Shown here one piece after another: positions 54,268-64,000 of a DNA stretch of 64,000 nucleotides (the first letter of the stretch is position 1; each line of letters starts with the position of its first letter). Under the pieces are notes generated by a model. The model searched no databases. It saw only the letters and a list, made by a program, of their open reading frames with translations, and was not told the DNA's origin. The translations under genes and the position numbers were made by a program. Source of the stretch: Symbiotaphrina buchneri (Eukaryota > Ascomycota > Symbiotaphrinales > Symbiotaphrinaceae); NCBI GenBank assembly GCA_001599915.1, contig BCIG01000023.1, positions 1-64,000 of the forward strand, in the 5' to 3' direction.

Positions 54268-55802
54268 TGGGAGCCGGCCGATCTGCGGCAGATTGGTTGA
54301 GTGGAGAGTCTACCCCATGGTTAGTCTTCAAGCTCTGGAGGCGGAGGCTTTGAATTAAATAGCAAAGCCCCTCTAGTAGCGGTAGAGAAAATAATAGCGA
54401 CAGGGAGTGCCTAGAGGATGTGGGAACTCACAAAGAGATCTCGTGTGGGTTTAGCTGTGCAAGGAACGGTTTGAATGATGTCTGCCGAGTCTTGGCTTGA
54501 CTGCTCATCGAAGGCTTCCTGACTGTCAGGAACCTCACTGTAGGGACTTCTAGAGCAGTTCTGGTCATGGACCTCTATGCCTCGGATTCTGTCGTCAGTC
54601 TCACTACTCGGAAAAGAACGCATATCGCGATGATAGAATGCAATAATGTGGTGAGAGGATGTGGACCTCGAGAGCAATCTCAATGACAAACGCGTCGGGA
54701 CACCAGAAATAGTTCGGTCATTGTACGCTCAATCGGTCAAAGGAGGGCATTCTGGTGGTTATGTTTGAGGCACAGATGACAGTGGAGCGACGAAGATAAA
54801 CAGACGTGAGCAGGATGAAACAGTACGTGGAGAGAGACGCGCTGAACTCGGCCTCGGCGGACTCCGAGAAGGTATCAACTCCTCTAAGTCACCCGTCCAG
54901 GAGCACGAGCATGTTTCGATAAAGTTTTGACAATGAGAGCAATGTGGCCAGAAGGAAACTTGTCGGTTCAAGACAGGGACAAAGTGAAAGATAGGCTCAC
55001 ATAGGCAGCGTTCAAGAGAACGAGTGACAATAAGTGGATTCTGGCAGCAGAGCAATGCGATATGATGCAGTCTTATGCGTCGACTTCCGTGATAGGGCGC
55101 TCCTTCACGGTCTCCGCTGCACAGCACTTAACAGACTCCTATGGAGCGTTTCCTTAAATTTCCCATACAAGCCACCCTAGACCATGATCTTGCAGACGGT
55201 GATAAACACAGCCGATCAGAGCACATGCGCTATGCTCATTCTTAGCATGCGCCTCGTCCACAAGAACGGAGAACACAGACAATGTTAAAAGGGAAGCTCC
55301 AGAGGACCTTATTCAGTCACGATGCCAACCCATAAGCTTTTAATGATCGCCAATTGGAAGGGGCTAGGACGGCTAGATGCAAGGTACAGAATCTTGAAAC
55401 CGAGATACCAAGGAAAGGAGGCATGTACAAGGTCAATACAAAGAACGCTTTCAGATGACCGCTAAAACATAAAAGGCTCTTCAAAATTCAGCAAATGGCA
55501 GGAATATCGTCAGGATACGAGCAATATGAGAGGGTCATAACATGGGATCATGGGCTCATGGGGCTGGCGTTCTCACAAGGAATACACAGGAATGTTTGGG
55601 TTAGCTGCCTGGGCGGTCAATTTTAATCGGATGGGGCGGTGGCAGAAACCAAAACGCTAACCCGCATTGGTGATCGTCTCAATTGATAGCAGTGCTCTGT
55701 CACCGATAAATCCCAGCGATTGGCACAATTTTGTAAAGGACCTGGACATTGACAACCGCATCAACGACCGCTGCATCAAAGCGTGTTCAAAGATCGCGGC
55801 AG
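54268..55802. other. Divergent region kinase / RNA exonuclease
   Basis: About 1.5 kb. The left part holds a possible extra 5' exon of the kinase (54432-54689, then acceptor at 54283, phase 0). From 54.7 to 55.7 kb I see no supported gene; this must contain promoters for both genes. Confidence 0.45.
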
Positions 55803-58118
55803 ATGTCGCACGCTCGAAAACGCTCCTACGCGGAGTATGGCGATGACGCTGCTCACCAGACTCTGTCTACAGCATCAAGCTTAGGAGCAACTTTAGCAGC
55901 ACTGCGCCGTCCTGATCTTCCAACCTTCAATCTCACGGCGACCCGAGACCAAGGGACACCTGGGCGGGACGAGGCCAATAATCATAACTCTGAAGAAGAT
56001 GATAGTGAATGGCAAATGGTTAAGAGTGCACGGCAGAAGAGACAGAAAGTCCCGACAAGGGACTCTGTGAACTATCCCACCATCACCTACTCGCCGAATT
56101 CCAGGCTGCAGTCCAAGATCAAGATTAGTGATTTGCAAGAGCTGGTCCTCTACTTACTAGCTGATGGCGTCGCTCCTCAGTGGGTATCTGTCAGACACCA
56201 CAAGTTTGTCAGGAAGGTGGTGGTTTTGATGGTGCCAGGGCTAGAGAGAGGCATGTTTGATGGTCAGATACCTCTCGGAAACACCGAACAATCGATGGAA
56301 GACAAGTCTGAGGAGGAGATACAGGAAAAAGAGACCCGCGATGCAAATGGTCAGATAAGCGCAGCTGCTTGTAGCTCAACCTCTACACAGAAAGTAGATA
56401 AACCACCAGTCAATACAACATTGTCAGGTTCAGACGACTTTCGACCCGTCGACTTGTCCAAAGAGGAGTTGCCGGAGCCTCTAATCCCTCTCGCTGGTGT
56501 ATTTCCCCAGATCTGGCCAGTAAAGACTCCGGGAGACGATCGTTACCATCGCATTCATTCTCCGCTGCATGCCATGCTTTCTGCTCCGCTGCCTCTTTCC
56601 AGAGCCGATAAGAAAGACAAGCAGCGCAAAGGCCCAAAGCCAAACGACGGAAAAGATTGGGAAAACCATCGTACGCCTGTCACATCATATCTTGCGTCTG
56701 TGGAGGAACTACGGGACAGCGATTACACTCTACATCCCGCTCTGCTCCAAACCGCGGAAGAGAAGGCTGCAGAGCAGGCTTCCAGACTGGCAGAAGGTAA
56801 ATCAACCGACCATGGTTGGGTGGATACCCATGTGGAGAAATTGGAAGATGGCGAAGTCGCGGTTGAGGACATACAGATGGGCAGCGTTACCGCTGGAAGA
56901 CAAGTGCTTGCTATGGATTGTGAAATGTGCAAAACAGAAGGTGACCATTCAGAACTGACGAGGATAGCTTTAGTCAGTTGGGATGGCGAAGTCGTGTTGG
57001 ATGAGCTGGTCAAACCGGAAAGACCAATCATCGACTACTTGACTCCGTAGGTGCATCGAAGCCATCGAAGTTCTCCTCCAGCTAACAGATGCGATCACAG
57101 ATACTCAGGGATTACAAAATCCATGTTAGAACCTGTCACCACGACTCTTGCGGATATCCAGCGCCGCCTTTTGGACATAATCACTCTGGAGACCATTCTC
57201 GTCGGGCACTCCCTCAATTCGGATCTTGATGCACTGAAACTCACACATCCATTTATTATCGACACCACAGTCATCTACCCACACCCTCGTGGACCTCCTT
57301 TGAAATCGTCACTGAAATGGTTGGCTCAGAAATATCTCAATCGTGAGATCCAGAAAGGACATGGAAGTAGTGGTCATGACTCGGTCGAAGATGCTCTTGC
57401 GGTGCTCGACTTGCTTAAGCAGAAGTGTGAAAAGGGTCCAGCTTGGGGCACAAGTGAGGCTTCCGCCGAGAGTATCTTCAAGCGTCTATCGCGTGCGCCA
57501 CGCCCATCAAAATTGCCTGGAGGGGGAAATCCCGAGGAAGGCAGGCCAGGTGCGATAGTTGATTGGGGCCAGCCGGAGAGGAGCTTCGGAAACCTCGCAA
57601 AGGTCTGTATCAGTTGTACGAACGATGCAGAGGTGGTTGACGGCATTAAACTTGCTGTCAACGGGGATCCTGAAGGCAAGATTCTCTCTCACGGCGGCGT
57701 TGACTTTGTCTGGGCACGTCTACGTGAACTGGAAGCTCTCCGAGGTTGGTGGAATGGGAATCGCAAGGCTACAGACGCGGACTCGGCCGCGAAAGCTGCA
57801 CAACATGCTGCAACTGGAACTGTCACTGGCGCGGAGCCTTCACCTGACGCTGTAGCGGCAGCTGTGGAGCGAACAGTAAAGCATATTTCCGATATCTACG
57901 AAGCTCTTCCTTCATGCACGGCGTTTATTGTGTACTCAGGCACGGGGGATCCCCGGGAAGTCACCCGCTTACAAGCATTGCTGCAGCAATTCAAGAAGGA
58001 GTACAAGACCAAAAAGTGGGATGAGCTGTCTGTGAAGTGGACAGATACGGAGGAACAGGCACTCCGGAACGCTGCGAGGAAGGCAAGAGACGGAATAGGT
58101 TTCGTCGTCATGAAATAA
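55803..58118 (+). CDS. REX1/Rnh70-type DEDDh RNA exonuclease
   Basis: Exons 55803-57046 and 57101-58118, intron of 54 bp; 753 residues. The frame is open upstream to 55749, but the first ATG is 55803 (MSHARKRSYAEYG). The exonuclease domain starts at about 373 with LAMDCEMCKTEGDHSELTRI (ExoI, Asp-x-Glu), continues across the splice into YSGITKSML, LVGHSLNSDLDALK (ExoII Asp) and HDSVEDALAVLDL (ExoIII, catalytic His and Asp). This is the REXO1 family; yeast Rnh70 trims 3' ends of 5S rRNA and tRNA-Arg precursors in the nucleus. The N-terminal 100 residues are basic/disordered with KRQKVP as a likely NLS, and DLQELVLYLLADGVAPQWVSV is a conserved pre-domain block. The C-terminal 150 residues after the nuclease are helical and unassigned. 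Confidence 0.92.
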
Positions 58119-58874
58119 TGACAAACCTTGGTCTGTGGAGCTGATAGCTCATGATCCGAATGGACGCAGTGTTGCTGCGATCTGAGGCTACCTTAGCACA
58201 ACATTGTTTGATACCCATGTCTCCCTTTTTCGTGTTAGGGCAGACAGACAGCGTAAGGCGACCTGCATGGCTGGCCTGCTCGGGGGTGGCTTATCGCATG
58301 AAGATGAAGGAAATGTCAATAGCACCCGCAAAGTAGCTTTGTGGCTGTACATTAAATTTCACCCTTATTCTCCAAGGGATGCAGGAGATAACTGAGCGAA
58401 TGAGATATGGTTGATGCGAGCACGCTGCCCATAATGTAGATCTAGTGAATCGGAGCTGCTTCGTGATTTGATCGCGCTCCACTTCCTTAGCGGCCGAGGC
58501 CACGCGTTTGGCGGCACCGCCCACAGCTTGATACGTCATTGCCAGTGTTGCTTTCAACTTCATCCCAAGGCAAGCACCAATTAAGCTTCGTAGCTATATG
58601 TCACAATCAACTTGCAAATGAGAGTGTTACGCGGTCGCTCTAGCTCTACTTGTCACTATAAGATGGGACGACGAGACCAAATGAATTTATTCCTGCCGAA
58701 CGTGCCTGCCTTTTCCAATCGCCAACTGAGGTGCAGCCCACCAATATTATCGTTCAGAGACCCAACCTGAGCCCGCCTAATTTATCCCCAAGACCAGCAA
58801 CATCAAAATCCACATCCCAAAGCTGCTCAGTGATAACCAGACGATAATTCCGGTGTTCAAAACTTCGAGCCAAT
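58119..58874. other. Intergenic after the exonuclease
   Basis: About 750 bp. A minus-strand ORF at 58291-58563 starts MKLKATLAMTYQAVGGAAKR and has an alanine/lysine-rich helical first half; it could be a small gene or chance. Otherwise the region holds the promoter of the gene at 58875. Confidence 0.4.
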
Positions 58875-60104
58875 ATGGCTGATACCCCTGGAAACCCGCA
58901 ACAGGAATCCGCCCTCGCCGCTGTGCAGCCACCACCTCCGCCCCCGAGGCCAGGAATGGCCCAGGATACCTATCCTCCTCAGACGCAGCATGCTGGGCCG
59001 GCTGCTGCCGGAACCTATGCCCCACCTCCTCAAAGAGTGAAAGCTGACTTTGGCGATGATGACCCCTCGAACCCTGTTCATTATACGAGGGACCCTCACA
59101 AGTTGGTGGCATACTTGGTGCCTTTCCCAAAGCCGCGTCTGCCAGGTCTCGATCCTTCGACCATACCAGACCGTTTCCTGATCTATACACCACCGCCACC
59201 GCCATTGTCGAAACCCGCTGAAGGCGAGAAAGAAAGCAAAGTGCATAAAGTGCAGAGAAAATGGCAAGAGGAAGTCCGTGCAGCTAAAACCAGTACGGCG
59301 AAGACAGCGAGTTGGAAAGGGGTCAAGAGCAAGGTGACCAGGGGAATCAATACGGCAATGGGTTACACCAGCACATCCAGTCTCGACTTCTTGACCAGAT
59401 TCCCTGGTGATCATGACGCGCATTCCGAGGATGGATCGCAGGAAGCGGACACGACGCACCGAACAGTCGGACTCGAGGAGATGTTACTGGTCTACCCCTC
59501 TTCGTACCAGACAAGTCCAGATCAGATCAAAGCAGAGTTTGTGGAGACTATGCTTCGCTCCAAGTCAAAAGCACAAAAGGATGCAGTCATAGCTACTGGC
59601 CTTCTACCCGTATCTGCCGCCATTGATATACTGGCAACCGTCATCTGGCCTTTCGGAGGGTTACTGGAGATCGACGGTGTTTGGGCCTATTCCTCCATTC
59701 GGGGAGCGAAGACCGCAAGGACAGTCACGAAACGCCTTACTTCCTCGGCATCTACCGGACCATCTGGCGATGGGGATGATATGAGTGGTGATAAGCTCAA
59801 ATTGTCCTTTTTACCTTCAAAGAGACTCGATGTGCTGCATCGATATCTGGCTGCCAGATGCGCGGAGCGGGACCCGAAGCTGTTCCCTAGTGCTGGTGTT
59901 CCCCCGACTGAGACTGAAGTCCTGCAAGCCATTGGATGGGAACCATCACAGAGCGGAGGAGCTACCCAGAACTGGGAAGATGAGCAATGGGAGACTATGG
60001 AAGTGAAGGATGACTTGAAGCTTGTCATGCAGAAGGGCGCTCGAGAGTGGGATAAGTGGTGCAAGAAATTTGCTGAAGATCCTAAGGCCGCTGTCAAGAA
60101 GTGA
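58875..60104 (+). CDS. Uncharacterised conserved ascomycete protein
   Basis: Single exon, 409 residues. Layout: a Pro/Gln-rich disordered N-terminus (QPPPPPPRPGMAQ), the block DPSNPVHYTRDPHKLVAYLVPFPKP with FLIYTPPPPPLSKP after it, a basic helix (ESKVHKVQRKWQEEVRAAK), and a segment GLEEMLLVYPSSYQTSPDQIKAEFVETML. Next comes a hydrophobic stretch (AVIATGLLPVSAAIDILATVIWPFGGLLEIDGVW, two short helices that may touch or span a membrane) and a Lys/Trp-rich C-terminus (REWDKWCKKFAEDPKAAVKK). I recall homologues of this layout across Pezizomycotina without an assigned function. No catalytic motif, signal peptide or cysteine cluster is visible. The start codon is well placed at the beginning of conserved-looking sequence. 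Confidence 0.8.
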   Translation: MADTPGNPQQESALAAVQPPPPPPRPGMAQDTYPPQTQHAGPAAAGTYAPPPQRVKADFGDDDPSNPVHYTRDPHKLVAYLVPFPKPRLPGLDPSTIPDRFLIYTPPPPPLSKPAEGEKESKVHKVQRKWQEEVRAAKTSTAKTASWKGVKSKVTRGINTAMGYTSTSSLDFLTRFPGDHDAHSEDGSQEADTTHRTVGLEEMLLVYPSSYQTSPDQIKAEFVETMLRSKSKAQKDAVIATGLLPVSAAIDILATVIWPFGGLLEIDGVWAYSSIRGAKTARTVTKRLTSSASTGPSGDGDDMSGDKLKLSFLPSKRLDVLHRYLAARCAERDPKLFPSAGVPPTETEVLQAIGWEPSQSGGATQNWEDEQWETMEVKDDLKLVMQKGAREWDKWCKKFAEDPKAAVKK

Positions 60105-60930
60105 CAGAATATCCGTGTCCTAGCGAGGGGTTGCTCCAAGTCATGAGTAGCGCCGATGCTTATCCTTGTATCAAACGCCCTCAATCGACTAATTGATTTT
60201 CACAAAGCAACATTACATTGTCTTTTCCCAACGTAAGATAGCCTGGCCAATGAGTTGCCCCAGCCCCGAAACTGCCATCAGTGAGATAGATGTGCAGGGC
60301 GTTACATCAGACTTTATTCATTCAACCTGTCATTTACTGTTTCACTCTTCCTAAATGCAAAACATCAATTCATCTCTTGCAATTCGATCGCTTCTGGAAC
60401 TGTCCTGTTGTCAAGGGCTTTTCAAATCCACCACTGCTGGCCACATCCCAAAGGAGCATTTGATACCGGCTCTTGCAGTTGATGAAACTGAAGTCTTCAA
60501 GCAACTTTACATTCAGGAATTTTCCAGCAAAGCAGGTTCAGAGGCCCGAGTGTATCGCTGGTTGTGTTTCTCTTTAGACCTGGTACTTCTGCAGCCACGT
60601 CTATGGGCTTTCATTGTTCAATTATATGTCTCACCCATATCAGACACGCCGCATTCCCGAAACATCATGGGACGAGAGCACAGAGAGGCCTCGCAGACGC
60701 GCAGTAAGTCCAGGACTCTTTTCAGAATTCTGTCTCCTGCCTGAGTTCATGCAGTCGTATTCCAGGGGATCTTCTGCTGCTATAAAGTCCCGATATGCCG
60801 ATCTGATATCTTCAGGCCCGCTCGAAAACCACATCCGTACTGTTATTTGGGCGCAGTCACTGCTCAAGCCATCATTCTCTGATATCCGAAGACATCAACA
60901 ACCTTCTTTGTCAACAGAATCGGAAGGCAA
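60105..60930. other. Intergenic before the RBR ligase
   Basis: About 830 bp. The + strand ORF 60355-60744 has no recognisable content. An additional 5' exon of the RBR gene could lie here, but I cannot define one. Confidence 0.4.
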
Positions 60931-61904
60931 ATGGAAAGTCATCTCTCAGACCGGGAGTGGGAACTGTCCATCTTGCAACGCATTGATTCCATCAGGGTGA
61001 CCATTGCGGAGGGTTTATTAGACTCGGATGAATCGCTCATTCACCCGAGACACCCACCAGGAGAGGCTATAGATCTCCTGGCCATCGCCCAACACATTCA
61101 TCAGGAAGAACAGGCCACCAGGGACCGGAGGCTGGCACTCAGGCTCGGTGGTGTCCGTCAAACTCAGCGTGAGGAGAATGAGCATCTTCCAGGTACTGTA
61201 TCAGGGGGATATCCTCTCGGTGAGCGTTCATATGCACCACATACAGAGGCTGCTAGGGATGTCCACGTTCAGAAACAGTGCAGTGCTTGTCTCGAGGTTG
61301 CAAACTCTTTCGACCTCCTGCAAATGCCATGCCAGCATATCTTCTGCCGAGATTGCATCGTGCATATGTTTGAGGCAGCCTCGCAAAGTGAAGCTTCTTT
61401 TCCTCCTCAATGTTGCAAAAAGCAAATCTCAATCGAAGCCGCCAATGTGTTCATCTCTCCAGATCTCAAGCAGCGTTTTCAAGAGAAGACTGTGGAATAT
61501 ACTGCACGAAAGAGGTCTTACTGCAGTATCCCCACTTGCTCGGCCTTTATACCGCCGTGGAATATACTTTTCGGCGAAGGCATTTGTCCCAAGTGCCAGT
61601 TTGTCAGCTGCGTGAAGTGTGCATCCCCATCACATTGGGGAAGACCGTGTCAGGTTGATCTCCAGACGCGGAAACTGCTGTGGACTGTCCAACACCAGGG
61701 TTGGAGGAAGTGTAACTCGTGTGGCAGGGTTGTAGAACTTGCCGGAGGCTGTCGTCACATCACGTGGGTCAACTGACTCCCTTCCGGGAATCCCTGCTCA
61801 CTGTTCTCAGGTGTGTCTGTAAAGCGGAGTTTTGCTATCTTTGCGGAGCTAAATGGAGGACTTGCAGCTGCCCGCTGTGGGATGAGCGTCGGCTTGTCTA
61901 TTAA
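60931..61904 (+). CDS. RBR (RING-IBR-RING) E3 ubiquitin ligase
   Basis: Exons 60931-61763 and 61811-61904, intron of 47 bp; 308 residues. RING1 begins CSACLEVANSFDLLQMPCQHIFCRDC with PPQCC closing it. The IBR follows (RKRSYCSIPTCSAFIPP, GICPKCQFVSCVKC, SHWGRPC). RING2 is KCNSCGRVVELAGGCRHITC and, after the splice, VCKAEFCYLCGAKWRTCSC; the cysteine made at the splice junction (HITC) is at the position of the catalytic thioester cysteine of RBR ligases. Fungal relatives that I recall carry a longer C-terminal tail with further Cys/His; here a TAA follows RRLVY at once, so the tail is short or lost. Substrate unknown; many such genes occur in Eurotiomycetes. The start at 60931 is the first Met of the frame. 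Confidence 0.85.
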
Positions 61905-63350
61905 TCAGATCCTAATGGTGTCCGCCACGCAGGACGTGCGCGAATGACACGGGCTTGAATGCCAGCCAGCTATGTACGCAGAAATGCAAAGACTAGCACC
62001 CAGCCTGCGTGATGTGCGTGGAGGTTTTGGACGTTTCAAGGGCCGAGCGTATGCGGAGAGGTTCTGGGAAGATCTATCAATCCATTGATGCGTTGTCGTA
62101 TGCTGGCTTGCAACGGGTGCGCTCACAGCAGGGTATAGAAACATGGTGGTCAGTGGAGATAGCATTGGAAATGAGTAAGAGGATTACAATCAGAAGGATG
62201 AAAAGGATGAATATGGGGACTGCGGCGAAGATTGGTGGATATCTACGAGCATTTGGGAGAATTCAAGGGTTTCTCACTATTTCCAATATCATGATTTTGA
62301 ATCGAACTGTGTCCTAGTCCCCCGGGTTTGTAGGGAGCAGCAGCTCAAGTAAAGGTAAGGTCTATATATTACTATAAGCGGTCTTTTTCAACGGAAAGCA
62401 TGAGATGGTCGAAACGGCCCAACGGTGCTCCCCATGATGCCAAATTACCCAATTGGGAATTCGGGAAAGGGAGTGATTAGTGAACCGTCAGTACACCAAA
62501 TTCTCATGTTGAACACCCTGTGTTCGAGTCCTCGCAAAATCTCCTTTCTTCGGTTGGGGGGTTTTCATAGGGTGCCCTGGCCGCTTTGCGGTCACGTACC
62601 TGAACTTTTTGCTTTTGAGACGTATTGTTGGCTGTGTATTTTTCTTTTCTGGTTGTGTTTTTTCTGACTTAGTGTTTACCCTTTTGCTCCAGTTGAATGG
62701 TTAATGACGCTTCTTACGTCCGTGAGGTGGATATCTCAAGTATGCATGATATGGAGTAGCTCATTGTGGGAAGATATGATAGATCTTATAGATCTGAACC
62801 AATGGAATCGTGCTTTATTCTAGATAGTAGTAAGATCTCAATTGCAAACTCTGTGTTCAAAATTATTGATTACCTTATTCTCTGGAAGTCCTTTTCTGAT
62901 AAATGTTCCCTGAAATTTTAGTCCGATGTTGTTGTTTCATACCTTACCAGGTACATATGAGTACAGGCCAAGTGAGGCTTGTTGATTCACATGACACCAC
63001 CTTGTCAAGCCACACCAGTTCTTGGGCGATGCGGGGTAGCGTCCTCGCAAAACTTTACTAAACTGCGTCCGGGCATTTCCAGGCAACAACTCCCTATCAG
63101 TTGGATCTAGCTTCTCTAGCGTCACGGCTGCTCGAGATCCCGGGCCAATACCCCCATGCGATTAGAGAAGGTTCAGTCCCTAACATGGGGGCCGTTTCGT
63201 CGCATGCGATGATAGGGCTCCAAGGTGTCTGCTGTATCGACCTCGCATCTTGCATTTTGGCGAATAAATATATAACAGACCTCCTCACAGGTTGACATTG
63301 GCTGTATAACCACTGCGCCCTACCCTCTACTGTCAATTCTTTGGGAAACC
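61905..63350. other. AT-rich intergenic region before the P450 gene
   Basis: About 1.45 kb, more AT-rich than the gene regions, especially 62.3-62.95 kb. ORF 62009-62317 is unrecognised. A TACCTTACCAGGTAC element at about 62940 again shows the AAGGTA/TACCTT theme. The P450 core promoter should lie in the last 300 bp. Confidence 0.45.
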
Positions 63351-64000
63351 ATGGCGCACATGCCCTCTCTTCCAGTATTTGTCCTTGCCGCAGCTGCCTT
63401 TCTTCTATACCGCCTGGCCCGCAATTATCTGGCCGAGAGAGCGTTCCAGAAATTCGCGCGAGAGAATGGCTGTCTACCACCCAAGAAGCAGACCGATCCC
63501 AAGCTCCCCTGGAGCATCGACCTTATCTACGACATCGGGACATTCAAGGGCGACCTCCTGGACGAGTGGGTGATGAAGCGCTTTGACAAATTCGGGCCTA
63601 CCTGGGAAGGCACCGGCATGCTTGGGTACAAGGTCATCACGACCATGGACCCGCGGCTGATCCAGGCGGTGCTCGCGACGCATTTCAAAGACTTCGCCTT
63701 GGGCGTCCGGAGGCAGCAGTTTGGCCCGTTCATGGGCGACGGGATCTTCACTACCGACGGGCCGCAGTGGGAGCATGGCCGGGCATTGCTGAGACCGCAG
63801 TTCTCTCGTGAGCAAGTCGGGGATCTAGAACTGATGGAGAGACACATACAAAACCTCTTCAGGGTCTTGCCGATGGGCGGCAGTGGCTGGACGGACCAGG
63901 TCGATATCTCGGCCATCTTCTATCGCTTCACGCTCGATACCGCGACGGAGTTCATGCTTGGTGTCAGCGTTGGTTCGCAGTTGGTTGGCCTGGCAGACGA
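63351..64000 (+). CDS. CYP52-like cytochrome P450, 5' part
   Basis: Open from the ATG at 63351 to the window end (216 codons), so the gene continues beyond 64000. The N-terminus is an ER membrane anchor (LPVFVLAAAAFLLYRLA) followed by the basic hinge. Family features: GCLPPKKQTDPKLPWSIDLI, GYKVITTMDPRLIQAVLATHFKDFALG, GPFMGDGIFTTDGPQWEHGRALLRPQFS (the C-helix W-x3-R that contacts haem propionate, here WEHGR), and DTATEFMLGVSVGSQ. This block order is that of CYP52-type alkane/fatty-acid omega-hydroxylases. The heme-binding Cys and I-helix lie outside the window. Alternative: another CYP52-clan family with a secondary-metabolite role. Strong GC bias (over 60%) compared with its upstream region. 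Confidence 0.9.
   Translation, partial: MAHMPSLPVFVLAAAAFLLYRLARNYLAERAFQKFARENGCLPPKKQTDPKLPWSIDLIYDIGTFKGDLLDEWVMKRFDKFGPTWEGTGMLGYKVITTMDPRLIQAVLATHFKDFALGVRRQQFGPFMGDGIFTTDGPQWEHGRALLRPQFSREQVGDLELMERHIQNLFRVLPMGGSGWTDQVDISAIFYRFTLDTATEFMLGVSVGSQLVGLAD

Noticed and set aside
54759-55127. Minus-strand ORF of 122 codons upstream of the kinase
   Set aside because: No motif and no phase-compatible connection to the kinase exons.
62495-62540. Possible tRNA B-box (GTTCGAGTCC)
   Set aside because: The flanking bases do not pair as a T-stem, and no A-box or acceptor stem is present.

Overview
The window is nuclear DNA of a filamentous ascomycete (Pezizomycotina, most likely Eurotiomycetes). The evidence is dense intron-poor genes on both strands, about 35 introns of mostly 45-95 bp with GTRNGT donors and CTRAY branch points, and fungal families such as a CYP52-type P450, a fungal NUS1, mL54, PEX5 and a Rad53-like kinase. 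I rebuilt gene models by hand from splice sites and reading-frame phase. Almost every model closes to an exact multiple of three. No tRNA, rRNA, CRISPR array or convincing intact transposon was found.

Layout. 0-2.2 kb: a FUSC-type membrane transporter fragment (+) meets a phosphate permease fragment (-) tail to tail, both cut at about base 617. 4.3-15.7 kb: an unknown acidic protein with a 42-bp minisatellite in its 5' flank, a Tpa1/Ofd1 2-oxoglutarate dioxygenase, a two-RRM RNA-binding protein with a mitochondrial-type N-terminus, an unknown ORF, COX17, RanGAP and NUS1. 16.2-25.2 kb: SEC10, a secreted Ser/Gly/Tyr repeat protein and PEX5. 26-32 kb: a cysteine-rich protein, a GNAT acetyltransferase, a peroxisomal 2-hydroxyacyl-CoA lyase and a wax-synthase-like acyltransferase. 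32-39.8 kb: a gene-poor island holding a damaged or mis-sequenced bHLH gene. 39.9-50.5 kb: a threonine aldolase, a Yippee/Mis18-like coiled-coil protein, two proteins of unknown role and mL54. 50.9-64 kb: an FHA-kinase-FHA checkpoint-type kinase, a REX1-type RNA exonuclease, an unknown protein, an RBR ubiquitin ligase and the 5' part of a CYP52-type P450.

How the genes relate. There is no single biosynthetic cluster; most genes are housekeeping. A loose peroxisome and lipid theme exists: PEX5 imports PTS1 proteins, and the lyase about 5 kb away carries an AKL PTS1 on a small last exon that an unspliced reading hides. The wax-synthase-like gene shares a divergent promoter with that lyase. Several genes are organised as divergent pairs (COX17/RanGAP, NUS1/SEC10, lyase/acyltransferase, kinase/exonuclease).

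Quality. Eight isolated N bases lie in the first 17 kb and none afterwards. Several genes show an apparent stop, frame break or junction (617, about 10.4 kb, 37.84 kb, 45.96 kb). Either these loci are decaying or the assembly contains errors. I see no clear novel multi-gene system; the most interesting items are the breakpoint, the repeat protein, the minisatellite and the gene-poor island.
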